Shown here piece after piece: positions 1 to 13,690 of a stretch of DNA of 64,000 nt. The translations under genes and the position numbers were made by a program. The notes below the pieces were generated by a model, which did no database searches, was not told the DNA's origin, and was given only the letters and a program-made list of their open reading frames with translations. This DNA is from Malurus cyaneus samueli (taxonomy: Eukaryota; Chordata; Aves; Passeriformes; Maluridae). Position 1 is the first letter of the stretch. The number at the start of each line of letters is the position of its first letter. The stretch spans positions 82,227,575 through 82,291,574 of the forward strand of contig CM019215.1 in NCBI GenBank assembly GCA_009741485.1, given 5' to 3'.

Positions 1-1668
1 CAAAGTGGCTTATATCCTTATTTTTTTATCATGGCTCTGAGTTACTTAAACAGCAGGTTTTTTGCTGTTATTTGTTTCTTGGTTTCTAGATCTTTCTTTT
101 AATTAGTTGTAATTTGGCCTATCAAGATAATCATTTCTGAAGACAGTGGGAGTAGTAAAACTTCACTGTGTGAAGGAAGGAGCTGAGCGATGAGAGATGA
201 TGTGATCCTGCTTCTACCACTGACTCACTGTGGCCTGGGGCAAGGCTGTCTCTCTTAACTGTCTGCAGAATGATGAAGATGATGCTTGTCTTGTGGCGGT
301 AATTGGTAGCGTGTGAGACAGTTAATGTGATATTGGGGAAACAAAGTGTTCTGTGCATCTAAGGAGTAAGGCAGAGGCTGCTAAATAGAAGAGAATTTTG
401 TCTCATTTCCAGAGAAAGACCTCCCCTGTGTTGAGGTTAGTGCTTTACCCAAGCAAACTCCCTTTTTCAGACGTGAATGTTTTTTTACAGAGTGGAAGAT
501 TTTTCCAGCCTTTCTTTTTTAACCTCTACCTTGTATACTCACGTTAAATTCTAGCTGACAATTTAAAAAACTTTGAAGGCCTAACGGGTGCAGCCTCAAC
601 AATTTAGCTATTACTTGATGCAGCATGGGATATTTTTGATATGACAGCAATATTTTCAAGTCCATTAGCTTCTGTTGATACTTAGCAGAGCTTATGAGCA
701 AGTTCAAGCTCATGAGCTCTCATTGAGTACTGTAAGATGGTTGTATAACAGGAGATGACAGCTGTAATGCTTGTGAAAGGAAGGAACCATATGCTGCTTG
801 TGAGGCCTGCTGAGAAGAACTCTACTATTTCTTCATGTCCTCTTGACATCTGGGTAGTAGGAAACTCTTTCCTTGTTGTTACTCTTAGTATTGACAGACT
901 TCATCTAGAATATCTTTTGAGCGGGTGCTGCTTTGACAATTTTCATGATAATGCTCTGACTGGAAATTGAAATTAATGTTTTCAAAACATTTTTTTGGGG
1001 AAGCAAGTAACTCATGACAGACAGTTGTCCACACCAGCTTCATAATATCTTCCTAACGTGAGTTCAGCTTCCAGATCTTAAAAAAAAAAATCAGTAAATT
1101 TTTGCCAGGGTCTCTTAGCAAATTCAGGAAGTTGTGCATTTTGGGTAAAAGTACTGTTTTCTGAGAAATGGGATCTGTACTTCCCTCTGCTCTGAATTTC
1201 TTAGAGTGCATTTGGAGCGTGACTGAGGTTAGAGAGTGCAAAAACAGTAACTACAAAGTAGATTCACTTTGACAATTAATCTGTTACTTGTGTTATATAC
1301 AAAGATCCTGGTTGTGTTCTTCACAGAAGTGTGGAGGCATTCAGAGGAGTGGTGGTCTTGAAACAAGTTAGCTGTTTGGGACAGGCATGTGTTTTGTGTA
1401 TACACCTGTGCCTTGTTTGGGGTTTTTTCCGGTGGCTGTAAATTTGCTGCTTTTATTTGGCTATTTCCGAAATACTGTGTTCCTGAACTATGATGAGGAT
1501 TCCTAGGTGTTGCAAAGTGAAGTAAGTACGCAGAAACAGTTGAAGCAGATGGCTTAGATGAGAGCTGTTGAGAACAAAGGAGACATCAGCAATGTGGTGA
1601 CAGCATGTTGGAGAAGAGTAGTGAAATATCTTTAATCGTACCTTGCTGGCACGTGGCTTTTTCCTTTC

Positions 1669-1692
1669 TTTTTTTTTTTTTTTTTTTTTTTT

Positions 1693-1740
<48 letters not shown>
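1669..1740. repeat. Long T homopolymer tract interrupted by GG
   Basis: There are 24 consecutive T residues, then GG, then 46 consecutive T. The tract makes a spurious lysine-rich frame on the minus strand. No SINE or LINE body is recognisable on either side, so this may be an expanded mononucleotide repeat rather than an element tail. Its exact length is likely to be polymorphic and error-prone in assembly. Confidence 0.9.
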
Positions 1741-1743
<3 letters not shown>

Positions 1744-2236
1744 GAGATCAAAGGATTCTGAGCTGGTGTGCAATGACTCACTGGAAGTCACTTAATTCTC
1801 TGGGATGCTGCATGTAGAAAGTCCATTCTTCTAAACTCTGTTGACCTTCCTTTCAAAGTCATGGCCGTTTTTTAGAATGGCCTATTCATGTGAAGAAAAT
1901 CAATGATGTTTATTCCCCGTGGCAAAGAGTGTTGTTTGGTAGATTCACAAAATGCGGTGCAAAGGTATTAGACTCCCCTTGAGCTGTTTGTGGGGTTTTT
2001 TTATGCTCCTGGCGTTCTTTCATGCTCTTAGTTTGCAAAGTACTTCATAGAAAAAGGAAAGACTGAACATGAGTTGGCAATGGAAGGCAATATATTAATT
2101 TTGAATGAATGTTACCTGGAATGTTCTGTGATGGCCAAAGACATCTTCAGCAGTTACTGTTCATGTCTGGGTTATCTGGCTCTGTGCTCTGTTTTCCTTT
2201 GCTAAGGCTGATTTGTTTCTTTTCAAATTCAGATTT

Positions 2237-2251
2237 AAAAAAAAAAAAAAA
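2237..2251. repeat. Poly(A) run
   Basis: Fifteen consecutive A residues inside intron sequence, with no recognisable retroposon upstream. It is a simple mononucleotide repeat. Confidence 0.8.
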
Positions 2252-3227
2252 GCCTGTGTGGGACCCTTCTCCCCTAAAATGTGCTTAATTATAAAAAAGA
2301 CACTATTTGGCTTTTATCTGAAAGGGACTGGATTTGTTCTTGCAGAAGTCTGATCTGGTAAGAGAGCAGAGGAGATACTGTTATCATTTGCTTCCTGAAG
2401 CAGGAAACAGCACTGTATGCTGCTTAGATAATAACATTGATAAGAGGGTTAAATAGTTTAAATTCTAACAACATATCTGTGTGTGTTACCTTGTCCAAAA
2501 ATATTTTCATCAGCCTGTTTCTTTAAGAAAAAGAAAAAAGTGGGAAGCATTAAGAATGGGTAGAATATTAAGTTCAAATCTGAGAGCAGAGGAAAAAAAT
2601 CTTCAAGTGCAAAAGCAAAATCAGCCACGCAGGTGTGACATAGACCACAAACTGTTTCCAAATTTCAGAATGATCTCCTGGATAGATTCCTTTCAGTAGC
2701 TTCAGGTGATATCTGACTACTGTTGCTATTAATGGTATAATTCCTGCAAGGAAATGTTTATTCGCAAAGCACATCTAGTTTCTTGTTCTTCTAAAGTTTT
2801 TAGAAGAACTGGAAGCATTGGTGTTGAGGCATGACACATCTGGGAGAATGCACTTCTCTATATGGTGAGTGTTCTTAGCATCTGTGGTGTAAATCATTGT
2901 AACAATTAAAACTATTGCTTTGGTTGATAATGACTTTTCGGTTGAGATTTTTTTTTTCTTTTGAGACCCCAGCTTTTGAAGATCTTTAGAGTGCCTGCAC
3001 TTGACACCAGCTTTGGTGTAACAAAACTTCATGTATTTTCAGCTCCCTGCTGATAAGCAAGGTTCTCTGCCATGAGCCTGCAAGAACAAATGATCAATTG
3101 TGTCATGAAAGGGATGTCTTATGAGTTAGTCCAGCTGCCTGCTTAAGCTTTCCTCATCCCTAATGTGAAGTTTTGTGTGGAAACGCTTTTTGGTTTAGAA
3201 AGTTTTTAGCACCCAGTCAAAACTGCA

Positions 3228-3247
3228 GTGTGTGTGTATGTGTGTGT
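3228..3247. repeat. (GT)n microsatellite, interrupted
   Basis: Twenty bases of alternating G and T with one A interruption. A short dinucleotide repeat in the intron with no associated element. Confidence 0.85.
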
Positions 3248-6200
3248 AAAATGTACTCTTTTTAGAGTTCTTATGGGGACTGTAAAGTTATTTCACAATT
3301 AAGAAAACTTCTTTTTGCTTTGTCATGTAGTCTAATATGCATAATTTCAGCTGTCATCATTATGTATTGTTACATATTTCTCAGACTGGAATTCTTGAAT
3401 TTTTCATCTACCAAAGAAGAGACTTGAAGATCGAGTTGCTCCATTTCCTTTTAATAGGCAAAATAGACCACTGTTTATGGATTTGACTTAAAAGTTGATC
3501 TTCAATCTATTTTTTGGGGTTTTTTACCTTTTGTCAGATCTCATTTTAGTCTTTAAACTCTGCATTCAGAACTGGCCATAGTATTTCACTAGTAGTTGTA
3601 CCAATACTACAACACTTTTAATCCTATTTACTATTGTCTATTTATAGTCTCAAGGATGAAGTCAGCCCTGTTGACCTAGCAGCATGGAGCTTTTCCGATT
3701 CAGGTGGGAAAACAGACCAGACTCGTGTTTAAAATTGCTATACAGGGATGTCAAATCAGACCTGTTGTCAAGACCACTGTGTGTGTGTCTCAGGTCAGCT
3801 ACTGCAAGTATATGCTGAATGTATTTTCCACTGTTGTTTCAGGGAATTTTTATTGGTTTGTTTCCCCTAGCTGTCTAGAATTAAAGAGATGTCTTTCTGA
3901 TTTAAATGGCTTCAAAATATTTCACATACTGGCTGATGTGTAGCCATTCCAAAGAGATGTGTATTTCATCTAGGCCTGTTAATAGTTTTCTGGATGCCAG
4001 AGTCTTACTTTTGCAGAATTGTCATTTCCAACTAGTAAACTTACCCTGTGAGAAACAACTTTAATTTTTTTTTCTCAGCTCCATTCATAGCTGCCACCTG
4101 AGTAGATATTCCATTGGTACCACATGACTTTCTTTGGCTGAACACTCTTCAAGAAGAGTCTTTATAGGATCACTTTCCTTACACCTCTTTGTGCATTTAT
4201 AGTGATATTTCACTTTAAACACCACCACAAAACTGAAATTCACCAATCAAGGTAGTGACTGGGAAGGAAATCACTTACAAGTTAATGAGATGCAGTTATA
4301 GATGTACTTGGTACACTGGCCTTTGATGCCTGTCAGGTGTCAGCTGGTTTGGGACCTGAACCTGCATAATCCTTCATGGCTTCAGATTTTATGCATTGAC
4401 TGGTGTAGTGTTTCATCCTTTGCAGCTCATAGTTGGCTGGGTATTGATGACCACTCTTTCAGTTATTTGCTGCTCCCTTTGACTTCTCTTAGACTTGTTA
4501 CTGAAAGCATCCCTACTTATCCTCAGAAGATTTGGCTCACCTTGAGCCTTCTGCATCTTTTATAGACTGCTGACCTGTTGATCTGATAGTATTTTACTAC
4601 ACAGCGTGAAGAAACTATCAAAAGCCTGCTACAAGTCTTTAACAGAATTACCATTTTCAGCTGCCCTTGCAAAAGTTGTGTTTCTGGAGGGATGCGTTTA
4701 CATCTGTTTTGGTTAAAAACACGTTGATTTGGTTTGAAGGGGCTTATTTTACCATCTCATAAAACAGTATGTATGCAGATTGTTTTTCAGCCTAGAAGGC
4801 CCTAAATACCTAGTTTACGCAGGAACAAGCATGGCTTCCTTTTTGTGGTGAGGTGGTAGTGTTTTTTTTTCTTTTGTGTTTTGTTTGGTTGGGTTTTCTT
4901 AAGCTTCAAAGCGTAAGCTGCCTTTTTCAATAACCAGAGTTAGCAATGTAGCTTCTGCCTAACTGTTAAAAACAATAAAATTGGTACATAGGCAAGCTGA
5001 CATTTAATAACATATTGTGCAAGAGTGCTTGTGAATAATTGGATTGGGTTCCTGCGATGCTAGGCAATGTACAAAATACTAATTCCCGCCCTTGAGATCT
5101 GTGTATGGGCAAGACAAAACCAAGGCAGTACAAAGCAAGTGTAAACAAGCAGAGTGAAAATTGTAGTGGGGCAGGTGTGTTTGTTAGGCAGCTGCGTTGC
5201 TTTCTGCTCTTGATTAAGTGTGGATTAACTTAATGGAAGGAAGTGAAGGCGAGTTGCAGGGGAGCAGGAGGGAAAGGTGGGAGTAGTGTTGCAGTCAGCT
5301 ATGGAGAAGCTGGATTTAGAAGTAGTGGGGGAGAAATCACGTCTGGCATTAAGAGCCAAGCCATTGCCTCAGTCTATTAGCGGGAGGGCTGGAGGAGGAA
5401 GAGGAGTGAGGATGAGGCTGGCTCACAAGGCCAGTGGCTTCCTTGCAGTCTGAAATGACTGCACCATGAGATACGCTCCTTCTGTCCTTTGGACTGTAAG
5501 AGCTGCTTCCCCAGCTTTGTTTACTCTTCAGTGTGAGCTGTGGCAATAAAAATATTTACAGTAATTAGAAAAACTAATCCTTCATGAGAAGTAGAGGCAG
5601 TGATTATACCAATTACAAGTTGTCCTTATGCACTTCCTGGTGTGATGAAAAGCAATTGTTTATCCGTGTGGTTCTCCCTCACCCTTTCTTAATTCCCTAG
5701 TTCTTCGGTATTTGAAAAACAAATACTTTCTTCCCCTTTTACAAATGGCTGCATAGTGGCAAGGATGTTTCTGAAGATCTTGCTTTAACTGAGAGAAGTT
5801 GATCAATATGTGGTGTGGAAACATGTGAAATTGAATTTTCCATCATTCCTGGCTTGACATCTAGCTCCCACATTGCCAGCAGTGAACCTGGAAGTACCAG
5901 TGCTCTGTAGGATGTGGAGATTCCCCTGGGGCCTCCCTGCTTTCAAGGGGCCTACAGCTGAATCACAATTGTCCCTCTTGTGGTGCCTGTGAATCATTAT
6001 AGCTTTTCTAATGATGGAACACTGGTCTCCTGTGGTCTGCTATAATAAGATGAGTCACTGAAATGTTATCTAATCGCTGTTGAAATGTCTTAAGGTAATT
6101 TTCTTATTTAACTTACTTATTCTAAAAGTGATGCTTGTATGTGTTATCTGTTACTTACAATATATTTAGTTCTACAGCGTCCCTTCCTGTAGATGCAGAT

Positions 6201-7582
6201 GGTGTGAACATCAGGGGACAGATTTCTCTGGTGTTCAAAGGCAAAGGTTATTACCTTGTCTCTAAAGAGGAGCTTTCTTCCAGGCTCCTGGGTTGATATC
6301 AGTATAAGTAATTACAGTGAGGTAATTTAAATGTTTCTTTCTATCTCTGAAAGGTACTCTGACAAAGTACCTGGTCCATGTTTTATTGCTTCACAGAGGA
6401 GTACCTTTTCTTGTTTAGTGTAGTGGATGGAACAGGCTGCTATGTATAACCTCACAGTCCTGTAACTCCTGTATCTTGAATGCTTTTTTTGTTGCACTGT
6501 CTCTTCTTCATCAGGGATGGAAGAAAGAAGGCTCTTTGAAAGACTCTGTAGTTGTCAAAATATGCTACAAATGCTATAGATAGTAGCTTAGTGCCAAGAA
6601 GAACAAGGGTGTCTTCGCTATCAAAGTTGTGAATCTCAGAGCCTTGGTAGTTTTGGGGTTTTCTTTCATTTCTCATGCTCATACCTTAGGTTGGGAGGCA
6701 GGAGGTATGAACAGTGAACAAATACATCATCAGATGAGAGGGTTTTGTGGATGGTTAGTGTTTTTGGAGAAAGTACCAAATTGGGTTCACCTCCATCTTG
6801 CAGCAGGGGAGTGTGCTTTGGCTCTGCTGAGGCAGAATTGCAGCAGGGTAGAAAGGGTGTTGAAGTCAATGCTGTAGGACCTCAATGTGTGCAGGATTCC
6901 AGAGTTTCCAGCAACGGAAACATTGGGAATAGTATTTCTGCTTCCCTTCACTCTCTTTCTGTAGACAAGTCTGTGCTCCTTGGAAGAAGATACAGGAGTA
7001 TAATTTGCTGTAGACTAGCTGCAACTGTAAAGCAATCTCTCGTGTGTTGTGTTATTGGCACTAAGCTAAATATTAAGAAGTGAGCTTAACCAAGAATGGG
7101 ATATTCCACCAGGGAGCTGTGGCTGTTCCTTCTGACTCTTCAAATTAATTCTAGGGCTCAGAGATGAAGTTTGAGAGCAAGCAGCCTGGGGGTTCAAACA
7201 ATAAATTACAAATTGAGAAGTGATACTTTAAGAATTTTTTGAGTGTAGTGGGATGAGGGATTAACATGCTTAAGGCATGCTAGCATGGGTGAAAGTCAAG
7301 TTTTTCTGTTCATAGTAGTTTTAATGTGGTTGTTTATTTTTTTTGGGGGGGAGAGGTTGTTTCAGTTTTTTTTGTAAAACTTTGTGACACCTTGTCATTT
7401 GGTTTCGGGACTATTTTAAATTTTTTATCTGAATTCAGTGAATTTTCTGTGTAGTCCCAGCCATTTGTTAAAGTAGTTATTTAAGTGAAAGAGCAAGCAT
7501 TCATGTTGCTTTTCACAATACCTTGTCAGAGGTCATGGGTTTTGTAGCCTGGGCGGAACAGAAGAAGCACTTGTTCCAGATG

Positions 7583-7738
7583 CTTTAATATTTTAAAGAA
7601 ATAGTGATAGAAAAGGCAGTAAACATTGTGAATGGGAATAATGCTTTCATTAATGCTTATTTGTATGTAACTTTCCAAATGCCAGAAACTAAGGAAACAT
7701 ACTTTGCATCTTTTAAAAGATTCTGTAAACAGATTGAT
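7583..7738 (-). repeat. Left arm of a long imperfect inverted repeat
   Basis: Read on the minus strand, this segment matches 7840-7988 read on the plus strand. Shared words include GGCATTTGGAAAGT, ACATACAAATAAG and TGTTTACTGC, in the same order with small gaps, giving about 80-85% identity in the core by eye. The arms are separated by about 101 bp. The transcribed intron could fold into a long hairpin. It is either a local inverted duplication or two head-to-head copies of a dispersed repeat that I cannot name. The outer edges fade gradually, so the limits are approximate. Confidence 0.85.
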
Positions 7739-7839
7739 ATAGAAGTAGGTGATAAATGTTGTCATGGAAGTTAAGTGTTGATGAAGCCTTGAGGAATTCC
7801 TCCCTTGGTATGCTCACTTTGTGTTTGCCATTCTGTGTC

Positions 7840-7988
7840 AGTCAATTTGTAGAATGTTTTAAGAAATGCAAGGTAAGTTTCCAAAGATTTTGGCATTTGG
7901 AAAGTCACATACAAATAAGTGAATGCAAACATTATTCCAATTCATCATGTTTACTGCATTTTCTATTACTATTTCTTTCAAATACTAC
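7840..7988 (+). repeat. Right arm of a long imperfect inverted repeat
   Basis: This is the partner of 7583-7738 on the opposite strand. The two arms also give similar peptides in opposite-strand open frames (both contain a segment like FWHLESxIQIS). I read this as a consequence of the DNA duplication and not as coding, because the frames have no other support and the arms differ by small indels. Confidence 0.85.
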
Positions 7989-10095
7989 AGCTACTCTGAT
8001 GAGAATAAGAAAACTATTTTGGGGTTACGGGAAAAATAAGAAATCTAATACTTTTTTCTGCTCTTTCTTAGTTTGTTTTCTTTTCCCTTGTGAGAGGATT
8101 GCATAATATCACAGACACCTAGCATAATAAATCTCCAGACTGTGAAAACTGAAAACATTAGCAAACTTGTCACTGTTCCTTTTTCTTCTCTTGCACCTGG
8201 GGCTGTACCCAATGTTAGTTAGCTAAACAGAATTGCAGACTGTTTAACTGCAAGGTGTCTGTTGTTTTGGGGGCTTTTACACAATAAAATCTGACTGCTG
8301 CTTTTTTCCTTGCATCATTTTCTGATGAGCTTAAAACTCTTGGCAAGGTATTTAAAATGAAAGCTAACCTGGAGCAAATTTATGAGAAACAAATGGATGA
8401 GGGAGCACAGAGGTGCTGCTGCTGACCTTACAGGTGAAATGTCTGTTTACAGCAGTATAAAAATAACCCTGCCAGGATGTGTTGCTTAGGCAGGAATATC
8501 TATGCAATACTGTCCTCTTAGTTTATATCATTTTTATGTAAACAATACCAACTCACCGTTAATCTATGCATTTATTAATCCAGTAAAAACTGAAGTTTAA
8601 GTATCTCCTACTTAACAAGGAAAGAGCCAGTTAGAGTCAGACTTCTGTGAGAAGTGTCAGACTATCTGATGGAGATGCTAGACTGTTGTGTTCAGCTTCT
8701 GTGACCTTGCTTTTCAGTGACATTCCTCACTGTTGCTGTTTTTCCTCCTAGCTAGTTAATACAATAGCCCACTTTTCTGCCACGGCATTTTCAAGGCACT
8801 AAACCTAAAGGCAGGGAGCCTGTAGAGCATTCAAAAAGCAGGGTATGAGCTCCTTTTAGCATATTCATGTAACATAATTTTCTGCATTGCTGTTCACTTC
8901 ATCAGAGTGGCCTCTCAGCTCAGCAGCCTTTTTCCCCTCAGAGAAGGGTTTGACACATACTTAAACCAGCATGCTCTGGTGAGGTGTATCAGCTGGGAGG
9001 GTTGTTTGTTGGAAAGGCATAATACAGAGACTTGTGTTGCCAAGGAATAAGAGACCTGCACTGGCATCAAGGTCTGGAATGTGCCAGCTTTAATGCTGCT
9101 ACATTCAGTGATAGCTTGTTTCATAGGCAAGCAACTTGTGGAACAAGTTTTCGCAAATAAATACAACCTATAAGATAATGAAGACTTGTGATCAGTTTCT
9201 TCCTTTTTGAAATATTATCTGAAATTGGTTTTGTGCTCCTCTTTTACAGGTATAAGTCCTTCTAATCTAAGCTGGTTTTGTGAAAGTATTTGACGGGTCA
9301 CTAGCTGTAGTTTGGAGACCAGTGTGCACTTTGTATGTGCCTTAAGTGATGTTTCGGCATGGGAGAGATTCAGATTTAGCCTACGTGGTTTGGGTATGTT
9401 ACAATCAATTGGTTGTTAGTCTTTACCTTTTCTGAGTTTGTTTCCAGATCTTAAAGATTACTTCAACTGTCAATCTCTGATTTGGATGTTGACATGCAAA
9501 TGAACATGTGAGTGACTAATCACATGTAGCTGTAGAACTTTTTACCCCTTCATGTTTTCCTGCTAAATGTCCAGTTAATGGAAGCTTCTCCTATGTCTTC
9601 TCTTAGTGTTTCCACTGAAAACCACACATTGCCATCACTTCTGCAGACTGATAGAAGTGGTATAATTTTATACAGTTGGAGGGATGGAATGAAACTTTGG
9701 ATAGTGATTATGGTTAGTTTGGGAGTTTAGATCAAAAGTATTTGGTTCATGAGTTTGCTGCCTGACCTATTGTTATCGCTCTGAATTTTAATGTGTGAGG
9801 GAAGTCCCCTGCACTTAGCAGGTGAGGAAATTACAAGGTGAGAAGGAGATGGGCAAGGTATTGGATTCTGAGAGGATTCAGTGACCCAACAGTAGCTTAG
9901 AAAAACTAAAAAGAAAAAGCTGTTTTGTAGCAGGATAATTTAATGGTCTGACAAATAGTGTGTTCCCACAAACAAGTATACTGTCATGGCTGTGGGTGGT
10001 AAGGGAAAGGAACACTGGAAATTAACTATATAAATTAGTTAATTGTAAGTGGGGTTAGAAGCAATGAGAATACCTTTAGAATGGTCCTGATGCTG

Positions 10096-10132
10096 AACTG
10101 GTGACATGGTGTCAAGAAACTGGTGACATGGT
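10096..10132. repeat. 15-bp direct repeat, period 22
   Basis: The word AACTGGTGACATGGT occurs at 10096-10110 and again at 10118-10132 with a 7-bp gap. It looks like a small local duplication. Confidence 0.85.
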
Positions 10133-11418
10133 CTGAGGAGGAACCCATAAGGGAATGCTCACTCTTGTATTCAATAGTACAGAGGCAGTATGCAAGGTGG
10201 TTGTATATTGAGTGAATTGACAGACTTAAATGTTTTAAAATTATTATATTTTAGTGGGGGGCAGCATTTGTTCTGTATCAATATTAGATTGTTGAAGCAT
10301 GCAGCTGATGGCTGGGCATTTCATGGAGTAAAGTCAGCATTTCATTGCTGTCAGTAAAGGGAACCAACTCAGGGAGCCATCCTTTGGGTTGTGGGACATG
10401 AAGGGGAAGAGTGTTGCAGAGGTGAGCTGGAGAGGTAGCAACCTTGTGGTGAAACAATCTGAGCTGCTTGTATGGAAGAGAAAGAGCCAGAAATGTCACC
10501 CCTCTGCAGAGCCCATGTGACTCTCCTTGCCTGTACGTTAAGACAAATGGCTGCAGCTATTTGCAAAACTCGTGTTAACATTGTTGATGCTACTCTACTG
10601 AGACCTAGCTTGTGTGTTTTACTGTTGAAATACTATTAAAAGATTAATACAGGCTTCATCATTGCTGACAAAACAGCCCCCTAGCAGCAGCAGAGCAACC
10701 TGGACTGCCTAATGCAGCAACAGCATAAACATACACTGCTTCTTCCTAGAATATGAAAAGTATGTTGTTCTGAGTAACTAGCATACTTGCTGTTCTGTCT
10801 GCTCTAGCTGATGTTGAACATACTAAATGCTTATCTCTGATAGAAGTTTTGAGAGTGGCTTCCCTGTGTGTTGCTTTTATGTGAAGTTACTTAAAATATT
10901 AGTTGATGGCTTCAGAAGTTGTCTTCGAAAGTGTTAAGAGCATGTCAGTTCTAAAGTAACTTCTTCCCTTGCTTTTAAAAGATTAATTAGGTTGACTGTA
11001 TAATGAAAAAATTTATCAGGTTACTACAATGATAACTCATTATCAGACACAGAGTTTTTAGTCTTTCCTCCCCACTTCCTCCCCTGCAGTGAAAGTGACT
11101 TTCAATTCAAGTGAGATGGAATTGTGGTTTATACTGCAAAGTGTTGTATGGATATGGAGAAATGCTGAAATAATCCTAAGCATACATGATATATTGCAGT
11201 TTTAATTAGAAAAAAATGAGACTTGGGAAAGGTGACAGCCCTTAGAAAGTAAATGAACAGACTCAATGAGCAGAGTACAAAAAGCAGTAATTTTTTTTTT
11301 TTTTTTGAAGGCTATGTAGTTGTTGTAAGCACCAAAGGATGGATAACTGTTAAACATTAGCTGTTGAGCCAGTATTTTTATTGTTTGGTAAGGTGGAATA
11401 ATAAATGTCTAATTTTGA

Positions 11419-11505
11419 TGTAGCAATTTTTTTTAATGCATTTTAAAATTTAATTAAAATTTTTATTTAACATTTTAATTTATTACAACAAATAATTTAT
11501 CCTAC
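11419..11505. repeat. AT-rich low-complexity stretch
   Basis: Almost entirely A and T, with several overlapping palindromic words of the TTTAATTAAA type around 11445-11462. No element is recognised. It is simple AT-rich intron sequence. Confidence 0.7.
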
Positions 11506-13675
11506 AGTCAGTTTTACAGTATTTTCTATAAGCTTTCAGTTTATCTGACAAGACAGAATAAAGCTTTTCCATTAAAGAATGAAACACTGCCATTCTCTTT
11601 ACATTGTTATGAAACTGCTGATGAGAAAGCATTCAGAAAAAAAAATGTGGGTTTTGGTTTTTGTTTTTTTTCTTTTTCCTCTTTCTACATAACAAGGCAA
11701 ACCCTTTCTGGTGCCTGGATACTTGTTCACAAAGCATACCTAACTTTCTCACCTTGTGCGAAAGTGTCTGACTGGAACTGTTGTTTCTGCTCTTTGCCTT
11801 CATATTGTGCCTCTGTTCTGTGTATGTTAATGTCGCTTCTGTAGAGTTACTTCTGTCTGCGTTCCTCACTAATAGCTGTGGAAGCTGAGTGAAGAAAGAC
11901 ACCTATAATGTTTCACATGGCAGCTCTTTGGTAGGAAGACTGAGAGAGGTGGAGAGCAGACTGGTGCTTTAACTCCCACTTTAATTTTAGACAATGTATT
12001 GAATTGCATTTGAGATGCACTCGTGGCTTTTTTTTTCCTTCCTGGTAAGTTGGTCCTGTTGTCCTGTACTGTTTGTCTGGTGTTAGTGTGAGCTTTAATG
12101 TCCTTGCATGCAGTAGTCCTTTGGTTGTTTTAATAATGAAGCCTGAGAAATCAAAGAGATTAAATATCCTCCAGCTGTGCTCTGATCATGGAGTTTCACT
12201 GCTGGATTTAAGCTGTAAAAAGGAAACCACAAGTTACAGGACTTGGGTGGGATTTCATGTAATTTAAAAACAGGATCTAAGTCTTTTCATATAGCCTCTT
12301 TGTCATGAAGACCAATATTAAAGTCCAGCTGAAGTTGGTGTGAAATACCAAAGTTTCTGAGGAAGGATTTCAAAGAGAGGATAAATGGACAGGAGCAACT
12401 CGAACCAACAAAATTTTAGTTGCATTTGCTTCAGAGTAGCTTATTTTCCATTCAGATGTGACGTAAATAAAGATTGTATGTATTTGAATTCGTGTAGTCT
12501 CTGGCTGCAATAGGTGTTAATTCAAGTGAGATATTTGAGTAGCAATATTGTCATTTCTGCTCAGCTGAGAGTTCTGCTTCCTCTGCGGTGGAGAGGATCA
12601 GCTATTTCTGTGTGGGCAGTGTTTGCTGATGCCACATCTGAGGTGGCTCTGAAAATACTGAACATCAGCAGCCTTCAGCTTTTGGGGTTTTTTTTCCTTT
12701 TAAGGTGGTGAAGTTGATCTACCACTTTGAAGTTGCTAGTATGGATTTAGGAATCTTGTTTTAAGTTATGGCGCTGACTCATTACTCTTTTTCTGGCTTA
12801 AAGAATGGGATTTGGGGACAAAATGATGGTTTATGAATGTTACAGAAGAATGTTGTCTCCTGGAAACCACAGACAAAGATTTTTATTTGGAACACTTCAA
12901 ATTTGCAGGTGGTTCCTTTTTCTTGTGCCTTACTGAATAAGTTTAGTTTTATGTTGGAATGAAAATAGGTTTATCTAGTTCTTAATAAAATACTGTGCTC
13001 CAAACTTGAAGACTCTGCTCTTACACAATCCATCCATAAAGTTGTGTATGAGTTGAGCCATCCTTCCTTTTCATCAAAACTGAGCATTACAAATACTCTG
13101 TGTTTTGCTCAGGAAATACGATTTATTTCTGTTTTGTATACAGCTACTTTGAAGCTCTCTTGCAAACATACATCATGCTAAACTTTGAGGTAGCTTAGCT
13201 CAGGAAGAGAAACTTTATCTCGGCTGAATTTTTAGCTGCAGAAGTTTGTCAGCATCAAGGCCCTTCAGAAGACAGGCTTATCTGTCTCCAAGTAATGGAT
13301 TTGCTTTCTGTTCCTGAAAACCACAGCATGTGCTGTGGAATCTCATCTGTGTTTGAAGTAAAGATATCTTTCATCTGAACATGGAGCTCTTTTGTTTAAT
13401 GCTTCTGTTTGACACTGGCATTTTTAGAGCAAGTAGAAAAGTAAGTGTGCAGGTGAAACCTAGGACCTGTTTTCTGGTTGAGAAATGAGCATGGGCAAAC
13501 TCTAAGCTTTCTAACTTCATGTAATTCTGCCTTTTCCTGTAGGCTTTGGAAGAGATGACGATAATTAGTCTCAAACTTTATATTGAAGCAAACAACTTCC
13601 CATATGCTTGAAGACTGGAGCAGCACATTAGCACTATGTAGAGTAGAGGGGTCTTGCATGTATGTGCATTTCTGA

Positions 13676-13690
13676 TGAATGAATGAATGA
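13676..13690. repeat. (TGAA)n tetranucleotide repeat
   Basis: About four tandem TGAA units. A short microsatellite in the intron. Confidence 0.8.

Noticed and set aside
1453..1791. 112-codon minus-strand frame with a long lysine run
   Set aside because: It is the translation of the T homopolymer tract on the other strand. There is no protein-like composition outside it.
7526..8106. Two opposite-strand frames with similar peptides, which might suggest a duplicated small gene
   Set aside because: The similarity is explained by the DNA inverted repeat. The arms contain indels, and there is no splice or regulatory context.
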